DNA from: DAIOEK01 sp963828285
GTDB lineage: Bacteria > Chloroflexota > Anaerolineae > Anaerolineales > Anaerolineaceae
Assembly: GCA_963828285.1 (NCBI GenBank)
Contig: CAWHEB010000008.1
Coordinates: forward strand, 186,001-250,000
DNA: 64,000 nucleotides
Reading direction: 5' to 3'
In this document: positions 18,112-26,811 of the stretch, piece after piece
Layout of the letters: every line of letters begins with the position of its first letter
Numbering within the stretch: position 1 is the first letter of the stretch
Notes under the pieces: generated by a model
What the model was told of the DNA's origin: nothing
The model's database searches: none
What the model saw: only the letters and a program-made list of their open reading frames with translations
Program-made: the position numbers and the translations under genes

Positions 18112-19630
18112 AAGCCATTCCTTCGAGCATGAGATATCCCACTTCGGTCACATTGGTCTGATCGGTAACCAATTCCGCGACCACCTTTCCGCGGTGCATC
18201 ACGACCAGACGATCGGATAAACGGAAAAGTTCTTCAAGGTCCGCAGAGATCAGGAGCATGCCGCGTTTTTGAGCACGCATCTCAATAATTTGTTGGTGAA
18301 CGTATTCGATGGATCCGACGTCCAATCCTCGAGTTGGTTGATCCAATAAGATGAAGGGAGCGTCAAGTAGCAGCTCTCGACCCAGGATCACCTTCTGCTG
18401 GTTGCCACCCGACAAGGACTTGAAAACGGCATCACCACTGGACATTTGCACATCAAACTTTTGGCGGATTTCATGAGTGAACAAACCGGTCTGTTTGAAA
18501 TCGAGGACTTTGCCTGCCCAACGGGTAAATCTGCCATTCAGCCGGTGATGGGTCATGATCGCATTTTCGGTGATGGTGGCTGGAATACAAGCACCCATAT
18601 TTGCCCGGTCCTGGGAAACGAACGCGATCTTCTTTCTCTTTTCAAGAATTGGATCACGGGTAACATCCTTGCCGAGCGCAATAATTTTTCCGGATTGTGG
18701 TTTGACCAATCCCATAATGACATTGACCAATTCCAGTTGACCGTTGCCTTCGACACCGGCAATGCCAACGATCTCCCCTGCTTTCACCTGTATATTAATG
18801 TCGTGTAATCTTGGTTTTTTATCGGGATCTGTGTAATTGACCCCGGAAATTTCAAATAAAGTATCGCCTGGCTGCTGTGTCTTTCGGATCGACTTAAAAA
18901 TTACTTCCCGGCCAACCATCATTTGGGCCAGCAGCGCTTTGGTGGCGTCCTCGGTATCGATCGTTCCGATCTTCTTCCCTTTTCGTAAAACCGTGATGCG
19001 ATCGGTCAATTCCAGCACCTCATCCAGGTGATGAGATATGAACATGATGGTATGACCGTTGTCGCGCAGTCTTTTCAATTCCCCAAATAGTTGGGGGATT
19101 TCCTGGGGGGTGAGAACTGAGGTAGGTTCATCGAGGATCAAGACGGATACATTGCGGAACAGGAGTTTAAGAATTTCCACCTTTTGGCGGGCGGCTACCG
19201 AGATATCTTCCACTTTCGCATCCGGATTCAGGTTGAAATGGAATTCCTCGATCTTATCTTTCACCTGCTGCCGGGCTTTTTTGTCATCCAATTTATCCAG
19301 GAATTTGACAGGTTCGAGGCCGAGGACAACGTTTTCCCAGACAGTGTATTGGGGAACCAGCAGGATTTCCTGATGCACCATGCCGATGCCGTTGGCAATC
19401 GCTTCGCCGGGATCATCAAATTTAATTTTCTTCCCTTTGAAGAAGATCTCACCTGAATTGGCTGGCTGCATGCCATAGAGGATCTTCATCAGTGTGGATT
19501 TGCCAGCACCATTCTCACCGACAATGGCATGGATCTCACCTTCACGGAAAGTGACACTGACATCATCCAACGCCACCAACGAAGGTGGAAAGATCTTGAC
19601 GATCTGTTTCATTTCAATGATATCGCCCAC
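18101..19630 (-). CDS. ABC transporter ATP-binding protein, tandem NBD (NupO/YufO-like)
   Basis: 509 residues with two nucleotide-binding domains. NBD1: Walker A GENGAGKST, Walker B VLILDEPTS, degenerate signature SVAARQKVEIL. NBD2: degenerate Walker A GVEGNGQLEL, intact signature LSGGNQQKV, and LLDQPTRGLD in which Gln replaces the catalytic Glu. This asymmetric layout is typical of ribose/nucleoside importers. Energises uptake together with the two following permeases. Confidence 0.92.
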   Translation of the reverse strand: MGDIIEMKQIVKIFPPSLVALDDVSVTFREGEIHAIVGENGAGKSTLMKILYGMQPANSGEIFFKGKKIKFDDPGEAIANGIGMVHQEILLVPQYTVWENVVLGLEPVKFLDKLDDKKARQQVKDKIEEFHFNLNPDAKVEDISVAARQKVEILKLLFRNVSVLILDEPTSVLTPQEIPQLFGELKRLRDNGHTIMFISHHLDEVLELTDRITVLRKGKKIGTIDTEDATKALLAQMMVGREVIFKSIRKTQQPGDTLFEISGVNYTDPDKKPRLHDINIQVKAGEIVGIAGVEGNGQLELVNVIMGLVKPQSGKIIALGKDVTRDPILEKRKKIAFVSQDRANMGACIPATITENAIMTHHRLNGRFTRWAGKVLDFKQTGLFTHEIRQKFDVQMSSGDAVFKSLSGGNQQKVILGRELLLDAPFILLDQPTRGLDVGSIEYVHQQIIEMRAQKRGMLLISADLEELFRLSDRLVVMHRGKVVAELVTDQTNVTEVGYLMLEGMAYEA

Positions 19631-19656
19631 CGGTCGTATCCTTTCGATTTCCAGAT

Positions 19657-19691
19657 GACTGGAATTACTGGTTTGACCAGTAATTCCAGTC
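19657..19691. promoter_or_regulatory. Intercistronic hairpin between lipoprotein and ATPase genes
   Basis: A perfect 16-bp inverted repeat (GACTGGAATTACTGGT / ACCAGTAATTCCAGTC, loop TTG) with no U-tract on the minus-strand transcript. Position suggests 3'-end protection or partial attenuation that keeps the binding-protein mRNA in excess over the ATPase and permease mRNA, as in other ABC operons (inference). Confidence 0.65.
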
Positions 19692-19713
19692 CAGAAAGCT
19701 AGTAATGAAAATA

Positions 19714-20727
19714 TTATGGGACGTAGATCTGAACTTTCACATCGCCTTTGATGATCTGTTCGCGAAGCTCATTTACCTTGTCGACGATTGCTGCTGGTAA
19801 AACACCACCGTTGTCATCGAATACAACATCAACGCCCTTGGATGCCAAACCGTAGTTTAATACCTGACCGGGCTTGTAGGTGCCATCTTTGATCGTGGCA
19901 TACACATTTGTGATTGCCATACCGATATCTTTAATATCCGATGCAACCACGTGACCCGGCACGATACTGTTCTGGTTGGTATCGACACCGATCGAATAGA
20001 GATCGCGTTCACCAGAGGCCTGTAAGACACCCATACCGGCAGCAGCGGCAATCTGGAAGACGATATCAGCGCCCATATCATAAAGCTGCAAAGTGGCTTG
20101 TTTGCCTTTGGCTGTATCTTCCCAATCTCCGAGGTACTTTCGTTCCATCACGATTTCAGGATCAACTGATTTCGCGCCATTTTCATAGGCAAACATGAAA
20201 GCGTCAATGACAGGATCCACATCGCCACCGACTGCACCAATGATCTTCTGGTCATTGACATTCGGAATACTGGTATCGGTAGTCAACATACCTGCCACGA
20301 CACCAGCCAAATAAGCGCTTTCTTCCTCGATGAAATCGACCGAGGTGACGGTGGCTTTATCATTCTTGACGACTGTATCCAGGTTTACGAAAATCTTGGT
20401 GGGATATTTGTCAGCGTATTCTTTTACCAGATCCTCGTAGCCATAAGAAATGACAAAGATCACATCCGCATACCCTACGGCAGCTTCCAGGGAGGGTTCA
20501 TACTGGGCTGCATCGTAACCGCATTCAATGGTACGAATTTCAACACCGTACTTGGCTGCGATCGCGTCCATCCCTTTTTGACCTGAGTCATAGAAAGCAT
20601 TGTCTCCCAGGGATCCATTGATCAGGTAAACGACTTTTTCTGTCTTTGGCGCGGCAGCTTTGGGTGCGCACCCGACCAGACTGACGATCATGAGAACTGC
20701 GATCAATACAAAAATGGTTTTCTTCAT
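19714..20727 (-). CDS. BMP family ABC transporter substrate-binding lipoprotein
   Basis: 337 residues. Lipobox LVGC, Cys20. Contains the BMP/PnrA pattern: VYLINGSLGDNAFYDSGQKGMDAIA, SYGYEDLVKEYADKYP, SVDFIEEESAYLAGVVAG, QIAAAAGMGVLQA, GVDTNQNSIVPGHVVAS. The family binds purine nucleosides or related ribosides. AAGGAGA precedes ATG. Confidence 0.92.
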   Translation of the reverse strand: MKKTIFVLIAVLMIVSLVGCAPKAAAPKTEKVVYLINGSLGDNAFYDSGQKGMDAIAAKYGVEIRTIECGYDAAQYEPSLEAAVGYADVIFVISYGYEDLVKEYADKYPTKIFVNLDTVVKNDKATVTSVDFIEEESAYLAGVVAGMLTTDTSIPNVNDQKIIGAVGGDVDPVIDAFMFAYENGAKSVDPEIVMERKYLGDWEDTAKGKQATLQLYDMGADIVFQIAAAAGMGVLQASGERDLYSIGVDTNQNSIVPGHVVASDIKDIGMAITNVYATIKDGTYKPGQVLNYGLASKGVDVVFDDNGGVLPAAIVDKVNELREQIIKGDVKVQIYVP

Positions 20728-20796
20728 TTCTATCTCCTTGTTAGATTTTGGATGGTTATTGATTACGGTAAGGATCTTGTTTCGTACACCTCCTGA

Positions 20797-21720
20797 TCAA
20801 CTTGCAGTTTGTAGAATTTGATCCAATTCAAGACGTGATGGCAGACTTGTTTGGGCGCCTGCTTTGGTGGCAGCCAATGCCCCCGCAGCGGAACCCGTTT
20901 TAAGCGCGGTATGTATGCTGTCCGTCGTCATCAATGATGATGCAAACCCACCGATAAAAGCATCACCTGCGGCGGTTGTATCTACTGGCTGCACCTGGAA
21001 AGCAGGTAAAACGATTTCCTGCTCATGATCCAAATAGAAACAGCCCTGTTCTCCCCGGGTAAGAATGACCCGTTTGACACCTTTGGTAAGCAATACCTGA
21101 GAAGCCTGTTTAATCTCCATTAGTGTTGCGGTTGGCATGCCTGTCAGCAGACCTAATTCGGATTCATTGGGGATCAAGTAATCTAATCCATCCAGGATCT
21201 CATCCGGGATCGGATTGGCTGGCGCAGGATTCAATAGAACGGGGACGGCATGTTTCCGCGCCAACAAAATAGATTCCCATACCGTTTCAAGGGGGATTTC
21301 CATCTGCAAAACCACCAGACCGGTTTCAGACATGGCATCTTCGATGTTCTCAATATCTTGGGGGAGTAGATGATGATTTGCTCCTGGAACAACAATGATG
21401 GTGTTTCTGCCCTGCTGATCCACCGTGATCAACGCCGTACCAGAACTGACACCAGCAGAAACTTTCAAGTAGCGACAATCTACATTGTTTGCCATCAAAT
21501 TGTTATGGAGATCCTGACCAAATCCATCCTGACCGATCGATCCAACCATCTGAACGGATGCTCCCAATCGGGCAGCGGCGATAGCCTGGTTGGCTCCCTT
21601 CCCACCTGGATAGGTGGCAAAGGAATTGCCGAGGATGGTTTCCCCTATTTGTGGATGGCGGGGCGAGATCACGACCAGATCCATATTCAGGCTGCCGATG
21701 ACCATGATCCGCGATCTCAT
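20797..21720 (-). CDS. rbsK: Ribokinase-like PfkB carbohydrate kinase
   Basis: 307 residues. N-terminal GSLNMDLV and GGKGANQAIAAARLG are ribokinase motifs; the PfkB C-terminal signature reads DTTAAGDAFIGG with the catalytic Asp. Phosphorylates ribose or a related sugar at O5. It follows the LacI gene with a 4-nt ATGA overlap and precedes the BMP lipoprotein by ~70 nt, placing sugar phosphorylation in the same unit as riboside import and cleavage. Confidence 0.88.
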   Translation of the reverse strand: MRSRIMVIGSLNMDLVVISPRHPQIGETILGNSFATYPGGKGANQAIAAARLGASVQMVGSIGQDGFGQDLHNNLMANNVDCRYLKVSAGVSSGTALITVDQQGRNTIIVVPGANHHLLPQDIENIEDAMSETGLVVLQMEIPLETVWESILLARKHAVPVLLNPAPANPIPDEILDGLDYLIPNESELGLLTGMPTATLMEIKQASQVLLTKGVKRVILTRGEQGCFYLDHEQEIVLPAFQVQPVDTTAAGDAFIGGFASSLMTTDSIHTALKTGSAAGALAATKAGAQTSLPSRLELDQILQTAS

Positions 21721-22715
21721 AGAATACTCCTGGTGGATTGACGTTCAACCAGATGGTTGGGCAGCACGGAACGGCGCGGGGGCAAAGTGGGTTGCTCGAT
21801 CCGTTCCAATAAGTATTGAATGGCAGTCTCCGCGAGTTGCTCGATCGGTTGGGCGATGGTGGTGAGATTTGGCTGGATATAGGAAGCGATCTCAATATCA
21901 TCATGACCAATCAGGGATATGTCTCCAGGTACGGAAAATCCCGCTTCACGGATCGCCCTCAATGCACCAATCGCCATCAGGTCATTACAGGCGAAGATGG
22001 CTGTAGGACGGCTGGATTGTAATAATTGCTTGGTGGCTGAATACCCTGAACTCGGATGAAAATCACCAATCATTTCAAGATTAGGATCATGAGGTATGCC
22101 TGCTTCTGACAAACTTTTTCGGTAACCCGTCACCCGCTGTGCGCTTGGATTCACATTGGACGGTCCGCAGATAATGCCAATTCTCCTGTGACCGTTGTCG
22201 ATCAGATACTGTGTGGCTAGAGATCCGCTGAGCAGGTTATCCGAAACAACCGCGTCCACATCGAGATCATCCAAAATACGATCAACGACCACCACCGGGA
22301 ATTGCCGATCAACCAATTCAAGCAGCGATTTTTTGTCGTCACCGGATGCCATGAAGATGATCCCGTCCACCTGCTTGTTGAGGAGAACATCGGTATAGCG
22401 GCGCTCTTTTTCAAGATCGCCGTTGGTATTGCACAAAATGAGTGAATAAGATCTGAGGAAAGCCGCTTCTTCGAGAACCCTAGCTGATTCCGCAAAAAAA
22501 GGATTGGCTGAATCCGGTAGGATCAAACCAATCGTTTTTGTCTCTCCACGCCTGAGCGAACGGGCAAGAATGTTAGGCCGGAAATTTAAATCCTGCATAG
22601 CCTGGCGCACTCTGTTTTCCGTTTCTGGCGCAACGAAACGGGTTTGGTTCACCACGTGAGAAACTGTGGTGACTGAGACGCCAGCTTTTTCTGCAACTTC
22701 ACGGATATTTGCCAT
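21717..22715 (-). CDS. LacI family transcriptional regulator
   Basis: 332 residues. N-terminal HTH ANIREVAEKAGVSVTTVSHV with hinge LARSLRRG, then a periplasmic-binding-protein-like effector domain (GLILPDSANPFF, DGIIFMAS, ACNDLMAIGAL). The start at 22715 was chosen because the HTH begins there; the upstream in-frame extension to 22820 covers the promoter. Probably a repressor relieved by ribose or a riboside; a LacI-type palindrome lies 33 nt upstream. Confidence 0.9.
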   Translation of the reverse strand: MANIREVAEKAGVSVTTVSHVVNQTRFVAPETENRVRQAMQDLNFRPNILARSLRRGETKTIGLILPDSANPFFAESARVLEEAAFLRSYSLILCNTNGDLEKERRYTDVLLNKQVDGIIFMASGDDKKSLLELVDRQFPVVVVDRILDDLDVDAVVSDNLLSGSLATQYLIDNGHRRIGIICGPSNVNPSAQRVTGYRKSLSEAGIPHDPNLEMIGDFHPSSGYSATKQLLQSSRPTAIFACNDLMAIGALRAIREAGFSVPGDISLIGHDDIEIASYIQPNLTTIAQPIEQLAETAIQYLLERIEQPTLPPRRSVLPNHLVERQSTRSIL

Positions 22716-22747
22716 GCACTCTTTCCGGGTGGAAGATAATAAGCAAT

Positions 22748-22761
22748 CGTTTGCGCAAACG
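22748..22761. promoter_or_regulatory. LacI-type operator upstream of lacI-rbsK operon
   Basis: A perfect 14-bp palindrome CGTTTGCGCAAACG with the central CG step typical of LacI-family operators. It lies just downstream of the promoter -10, so bound repressor would block transcription of its own operon. Confidence 0.8.
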
Positions 22762-22772
22762 TTTTCGTGAAT

Positions 22773-22801
22773 AGAATAGCATTTTTCTAAAGCGGAGTCA
22801 A
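22773..22801 (-). promoter_or_regulatory. Sigma70 promoter of the lacI-rbsK-transport operon
   Basis: On the minus strand: -35 TTGACT (22796-22801), 17-nt spacer, -10 TATTCT (22773-22778). The start point would fall within or just before the LacI-type operator. Confidence 0.75.
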
Positions 22802-23025
22802 TACCCAACTTTTCTGCCAAAACCCTGCCCCTCGGCTACAGGGTGCCATCCGATGCAAGTTAACGGAACTATGAATTGGGATGTTTCTTATACGTCCTGG
22901 TTGCAGGAAATTCAGATTCCCATTAACTTATTGGTATGTGGAACATCACACGAAACTGTCTTCCCAAAACCGGGTAAATGAAAGGGAAGCAGCAATTAAA
23001 AGGATCCACGGGAGAAGGATCATCA

Positions 23026-23454
23026 ATGGGTAACTCTTATTTGTCCAAAGCAACCATCACAATTAACGCATCCAGCTCAAAAGTCTGGGATGCGTTAACC
23101 AATCCCAAGATCATCAAGGAATATCTCTTCGGCACAGAAGTCACTACCAACTGGCAGGTGGGAAGTCCCATCACTTATAAAGGAGTATGGGAAGGGAAAC
23201 CTTATGAGGACAAAGGGAAGATCTTACTATTCGAACCGGAGCACCTGCTGGAATCATCCTACTGGAGTGCATTTTCCGGTAAGCCTGACAGCCTGGAGAA
23301 CTATCAAATTGTTCGATATGAATTATCCGCACAAGGGAAAGATACAAAAGTGACCATCACCCAGGATAACAATGATTCGCAGGAAGCCGCGAAGCATTCT
23401 GAGCAAAACTGGATGACCGTCCTGGAAGGAATGAAAAAGCTCTTAGAGGGATAG
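23026..23454 (+). CDS. SRPBCC (AHSA1/START-like) protein
   Basis: 142 residues from ATG 23026 (GGGAGAAGG upstream); a longer in-frame start at 22978 lacks a ribosome site. Pattern: ATITINASSSKVWDALTNPKIIKEYLF at the N-terminus, VGSPITYKGVWEG, EQNWMTVLEGMKKLLE as the C-terminal helix. The fold binds hydrophobic ligands; activator-of-Hsp90-like family, ligand unknown. Confidence 0.8.
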   Translation: MGNSYLSKATITINASSSKVWDALTNPKIIKEYLFGTEVTTNWQVGSPITYKGVWEGKPYEDKGKILLFEPEHLLESSYWSAFSGKPDSLENYQIVRYELSAQGKDTKVTITQDNNDSQEAAKHSEQNWMTVLEGMKKLLEG

Positions 23455-23487
23455 GGATCTATCACACCCACCTGGGATGTAAATTGA

Positions 23488-23796
23488 ATGATGAATGAGA
23501 ATAATCTGCGAATATGTAAAAATGGACATCGCTATCAAAAGACCTCAGACTGTCCCACTTGTCCGATCTGTGAGCTAGAGAAGAAACCAAAAGATGGATT
23601 CTTATCCAAGTTAAGCGCACCTGCAGTCAGAGCCTTGATAGGTTTGGGTATTACAGATGAAGCTCAACTTTCGAAATATTCAGAATCAGAGATCCTCGCG
23701 CTGCATGGGATGGGACCATCATCGATACCAAAGCTTAGGTCTGCGCTATCATCGAAAGGCATGTCGTTCAGAACAGATGGGGTTGAAAAGACATAA
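23488..23796 (+). CDS. Zinc-ribbon plus helix-hairpin-helix (RpoA-CTD-like) protein
   Basis: About 101 residues. A CxxxH...CxxCxxC zinc ribbon (CKNGHRYQKTSDCPTCPIC) precedes an alpha-CTD-like HhH domain (LSAPAVRALIGLGITDEAQLSKYSESEILALHGMGPSSI, in parts). Such proteins are commonly next to DUF1801 genes, as here. Probably nucleic-acid binding; role unknown. 14 nt from the next gene, so likely an operon with both DUF1801 genes. Confidence 0.78.
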   Translation: MMNENNLRICKNGHRYQKTSDCPTCPICELEKKPKDGFLSKLSAPAVRALIGLGITDEAQLSKYSESEILALHGMGPSSIPKLRSALSSKGMSFRTDGVEKT

Positions 23797-23810
23797 AGGA
23801 GCATTGAATC

Positions 23811-24203
23811 ATGGAACGGAATAAAACCAATTACACAACTATAGACGAGTATATTGCCGGATTTGAACCTGCTGACCAAAAGGTTCTAGAGGAGATCAGG
23901 AAAACGATCAAATCTGCAGCCCCGGAAGCCGGGGAAATGATCAATTATGGAATCCCAACCTTTACATTAAAAGGTAATTTGGTGCATTTTGCGGGTTTCA
24001 AGAATCATATCGGCTTCTATCCAACTCCCAACGGAATCGAGAAGTTCAAAGAGGAGTTGAAAGGATATGTTCAGGCGAAAGGATCTGTCCAATTCCCATT
24101 GGATCAACCCATTCCATTCGATTTAATGAAGCGGATCACTTTGTTCCGTGTTCAGGAAAATCTGGATAAAGCCGCATCGAAAGCGAAAAAGAAAACAGCA
24201 TGA
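23811..24203 (+). CDS. DUF1801 family protein (YdhG-like), copy 1
   Basis: 130 residues with the DUF1801 pattern: TIDEYIAGFEPADQKVLEEIRKTI, GEMINYGIPTFTLKG, HIGFYPTP, then a KGSVQFPLDQPIPFDL segment. Bacillus YdhG has been described as a frataxin-like iron chaperone; transfer of that role is inference. AAGGAGC precedes ATG. Confidence 0.85.
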   Translation: MERNKTNYTTIDEYIAGFEPADQKVLEEIRKTIKSAAPEAGEMINYGIPTFTLKGNLVHFAGFKNHIGFYPTPNGIEKFKEELKGYVQAKGSVQFPLDQPIPFDLMKRITLFRVQENLDKAASKAKKKTA

Positions 24204-24252
24204 TTTAATAAAGGCATTGAAAATTTACTCAGGATAAAGTTGAGGGAAACAC

Positions 24253-24630
24253 ATGGATGCAAAAAATACGGGATACACCTCGATCGATGACTATATCGCG
24301 GATTTTCCGAAAGAAATTCAAGATATATTACAACGGGTTAGGGAAACAATCAAATCCGCGGCGCCTGACGCCAATGAAACCATCAAATATGCCATGCCCA
24401 CCTTTATGCTGTACGGCAATTTGATCCATTTTGCGGCGTACAAGAAGCATATCGGCGTGTACCCTGTTCCGCTGGGAGATGACAAATTTAATCGAGATGT
24501 CGCCCCTTTTATTAAATCCAAGGGGACACTACAATTCCCACTGGATAAACCCATTCCGTATGATCTGATCCAGAGAGCAGTTACCTTCAGGGTCATGGAT
24601 ACCCAGAAAAAAGCGGCAACCAAACAATAA
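24253..24630 (+). CDS. DUF1801 family protein (YdhG-like), copy 2
   Basis: 125 residues, paralogous along its length to the preceding gene (SIDDYIADFPKEIQDILQRVRETI, NETIKYAMPTFML, KGTLQFPLDKPIPYDL). Tandem duplication with moderate divergence, so the two copies are old and may be specialised. Confidence 0.85.
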   Translation: MDAKNTGYTSIDDYIADFPKEIQDILQRVRETIKSAAPDANETIKYAMPTFMLYGNLIHFAAYKKHIGVYPVPLGDDKFNRDVAPFIKSKGTLQFPLDKPIPYDLIQRAVTFRVMDTQKKAATKQ

Positions 24631-24653
24631 TAATCAACAGCGTGGAGAAACAC

Positions 24654-25157
24654 ATGAACATGAAAGATCACATCCTGGCGGCATTGAGAGAACAAATTGA
24701 CCAATGGGAGCAGGTCCTCGGAAGATTATCTGAAGAACAGATCACCACTCCCGGGGTATTCACAGAACTGTCTGTCAAAGACAATGTCGCCCATCTTTGG
24801 GCATGGCAGCAAAGGTCCATAGCACGTTTTGAGGCTGCCAGGATGAACAGCGAACCGGAATTCCCCAACTGGGCGGTTACATTCAATCCCGAGAATTTTG
24901 ACGATACCAACGCGACCAATGACTGGATCTATCAAAGTTACCGCAACCTTCCATGGTCTGAAGTGCATCTCAAATGGCGGGAAGGCTTTGAACGCTTAAT
25001 TGAATTGGCTGCAGACTTTAAAGAAATGGACTTTTTTAACGGAGATAAATATCCGTGGCTGGATGGTGCACCGCTCGCTATAGTTCTTCTTGGTACATAT
25101 GACCATCACCTCGAGCATATGGATTACATTTTGGAACGCTTGTCAACGTCAGCTTAA
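24654..25157 (+). CDS. DfsB/ClbS-like four-helix-bundle protein
   Basis: 167 residues. SVKDNVAHLWAWQQR carries the first metal-binding-type His of DinB-superfamily bundles and GTYDHHLEHMDYI the C-terminal His pair. ClbS/DfsB proteins include the colibactin self-resistance hydrolase; most members are uncharacterised. GGAG precedes ATG 24654. Confidence 0.75.
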   Translation: MNMKDHILAALREQIDQWEQVLGRLSEEQITTPGVFTELSVKDNVAHLWAWQQRSIARFEAARMNSEPEFPNWAVTFNPENFDDTNATNDWIYQSYRNLPWSEVHLKWREGFERLIELAADFKEMDFFNGDKYPWLDGAPLAIVLLGTYDHHLEHMDYILERLSTSA

Positions 25158-25196
25158 GTTCAAGATCAAAGTTTCCTGGTCCAAATGAGACTAGAT

Positions 25197-25235
25197 TCCC
25201 CGGTCAGACCTGATCTCCGGGGATTTTGATTTTAT
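25197..25235 (+). terminator. Intrinsic terminator
   Basis: TCCCCGG / CCGGGGA stem (25197-25203 with 25217-25223), with inner pairs AGA/TCT, followed by TTTTGATTTTATT. Closes the 23.0-25.2 kb gene group. Confidence 0.7.
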
Positions 25236-25320
25236 TCACACCTATTTCATAAGGTGATCGATCCCAGTTCTGGAATTCCATATTCCGCGCTATAGTTAAT
25301 TAGAAAAAGTGGAGAGGGAT

Positions 25321-26298
25321 ATGAAACTGGATCAAGAATTGTTTGCCATCGATGCACAAGATATGACTTTGAGGTTGACCGAATTTATCAGAGAAAGATG
25401 TGCAGCCCTGGGTAGGGATGGGATACTGGTCCCCTTCTCAGGAGGGCTGGATTCAAGCACCGTCCTCTTATTATGTGTCAAAGCGGTTGGGGTTGAAAAA
25501 GTCACCGCATTATTGATGCCTGAAAATCAGGGAAATCCGGACGCGATGAAATACTCCCGGTTATTGACCAACCGATTCAAGATTAAAACCATCACCAGAA
25601 ACCTTTCACCCATATTGTCCAGTCTCGGGACTTATAACTTCATCCTTTCTTTCTTACCGACCCGTGCGCTCAAAGAATGGGCTGCACGCCGCTATATGCG
25701 ATCTGCCGGCGAGAATCCATTTCTAAAGATTGTTAGAGGGGACGCCAAAGCATTCCATCGCAAGGGATATGCCAGGATCAGCTCCAAGCAGCGCATCCGC
25801 ACGGTAGTGGAATATATGATCGCGGAAGAAATGAATTATCTGGTGGTGGGCTGCGCCCATAAATCGGAAGACATGGTCGGTTTGTTTGTGAAATTCGGAG
25901 TGGACGATATTGCCGACCTAATGCCATTGAAGTATTTGTATCGAACCCAAATTCTACAGGTAGCCAGTGAAATTGGCGTACCGGAAGAGATCCTCGCGCG
26001 AAGTCCGAACCCGGATATCATCCCCGGAGTCACCGACAAGTATTTGGATATCCTGGGACTGCCATCAGAGACGATCGATCTGTTGATGTACGGGGTTGAC
26101 CATGGGCTGGAAGATGAAGATATATCCACCCAGTTGAATATCCCCATCGAAAAAGTTCAGGTAAATTCGGAATGTCATTCACCAAACAGAACATATGCGC
26201 AATCCGTCGCAAACCCTGACCTGGGAATAATTGTTCGATTTGGAAATATCCAACATGATCTATGTAAACACCTAATAGTCAATGGATGGTCAATATGA
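25321..26298 (+). CDS. nadE: NAD(+) synthase-like ATP-pyrophosphatase
   Basis: 325 residues. PP-loop SGGLDSS at residues 40-46, then VVGCAHKSEDMVGLFVKFG, DIADLMPLKYLYRTQI and EILARSPNPDIIPG, the NadE layout in which deamido-NAD is adenylylated and amidated. No glutaminase domain, so it would use ammonia. Start at 25321 is set by GGAGAGGG. The stop overlaps the next gene. A close relative acting on another carboxylate cannot be excluded. Confidence 0.75.
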   Translation: MKLDQELFAIDAQDMTLRLTEFIRERCAALGRDGILVPFSGGLDSSTVLLLCVKAVGVEKVTALLMPENQGNPDAMKYSRLLTNRFKIKTITRNLSPILSSLGTYNFILSFLPTRALKEWAARRYMRSAGENPFLKIVRGDAKAFHRKGYARISSKQRIRTVVEYMIAEEMNYLVVGCAHKSEDMVGLFVKFGVDDIADLMPLKYLYRTQILQVASEIGVPEEILARSPNPDIIPGVTDKYLDILGLPSETIDLLMYGVDHGLEDEDISTQLNIPIEKVQVNSECHSPNRTYAQSVANPDLGIIVRFGNIQHDLCKHLIVNGWSI

Positions 26299-26712
26299 TG
26301 TCAAAGACCCAATTCACAACCCCCCATACTCGAGATGCGAGTTGCCTTAACCACATCAGACTATGAAAGACTAACCCGGTTTTATTGCCAGGCGTTGGGT
26401 ATCGATCCCGCTAATCTTTGGAATAATGGGCAGGGACAGGCTATGATTCTGGAATTAGGAAAGGCAACACTGGAGTTGTTCGATGAAGTTCAGGCTGAAA
26501 CCGTCGATCAGATCGAAGCCGGAAAACGGGTTAGCGGGCAAATCCGGTTTGCTTTTCAGGTGCCGGATTTGAATAGTGCAGTGAAGCGGTTGGTGGAGTA
26601 CGGTGCAGTCATGGTTCACCCTCCGGTAGTCACTCCCTGGGGTGATACCAATGTCCGCTTCATGGATCCGGACGGAATGCAAATCACTCTTTTTCAAGTC
26701 ATGAAAAAGTAA
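26298..26712 (+). CDS. Glyoxalase/VOC-fold protein (frameshifted near start)
   Basis: About 137 residues. Pattern MRVALTTSDYERLTRFYCQALG, then VPDLNSAVKRLVEYGA and NVRFMDPDGMQITLFQ. The coupled start (ATG 26298, overlapping the NAD synthase stop) enters the wrong frame because of six C at 26320-26325; five C would read TTPILEMRVALTT. Without correction the frame only opens at 26335. Probable dioxygenase/glyoxalase-type metal fold; substrate unknown. Confidence 0.75.
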
Positions 26713-26811
26713 TCCGAATGTTAGTATTTTTGAAAATAGTTATTCTTTTAGAAAATCTGCGATATGTTTTTCGGAACATTTAACCTAGGCTATCGGAGGA
26801 ATGATCCAACT

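Noticed and set aside
22860..23025. Possible structured leader between lacI and the SRPBCC gene
   Set aside because: Only weak, unconserved complementarity; no riboswitch consensus recognised.
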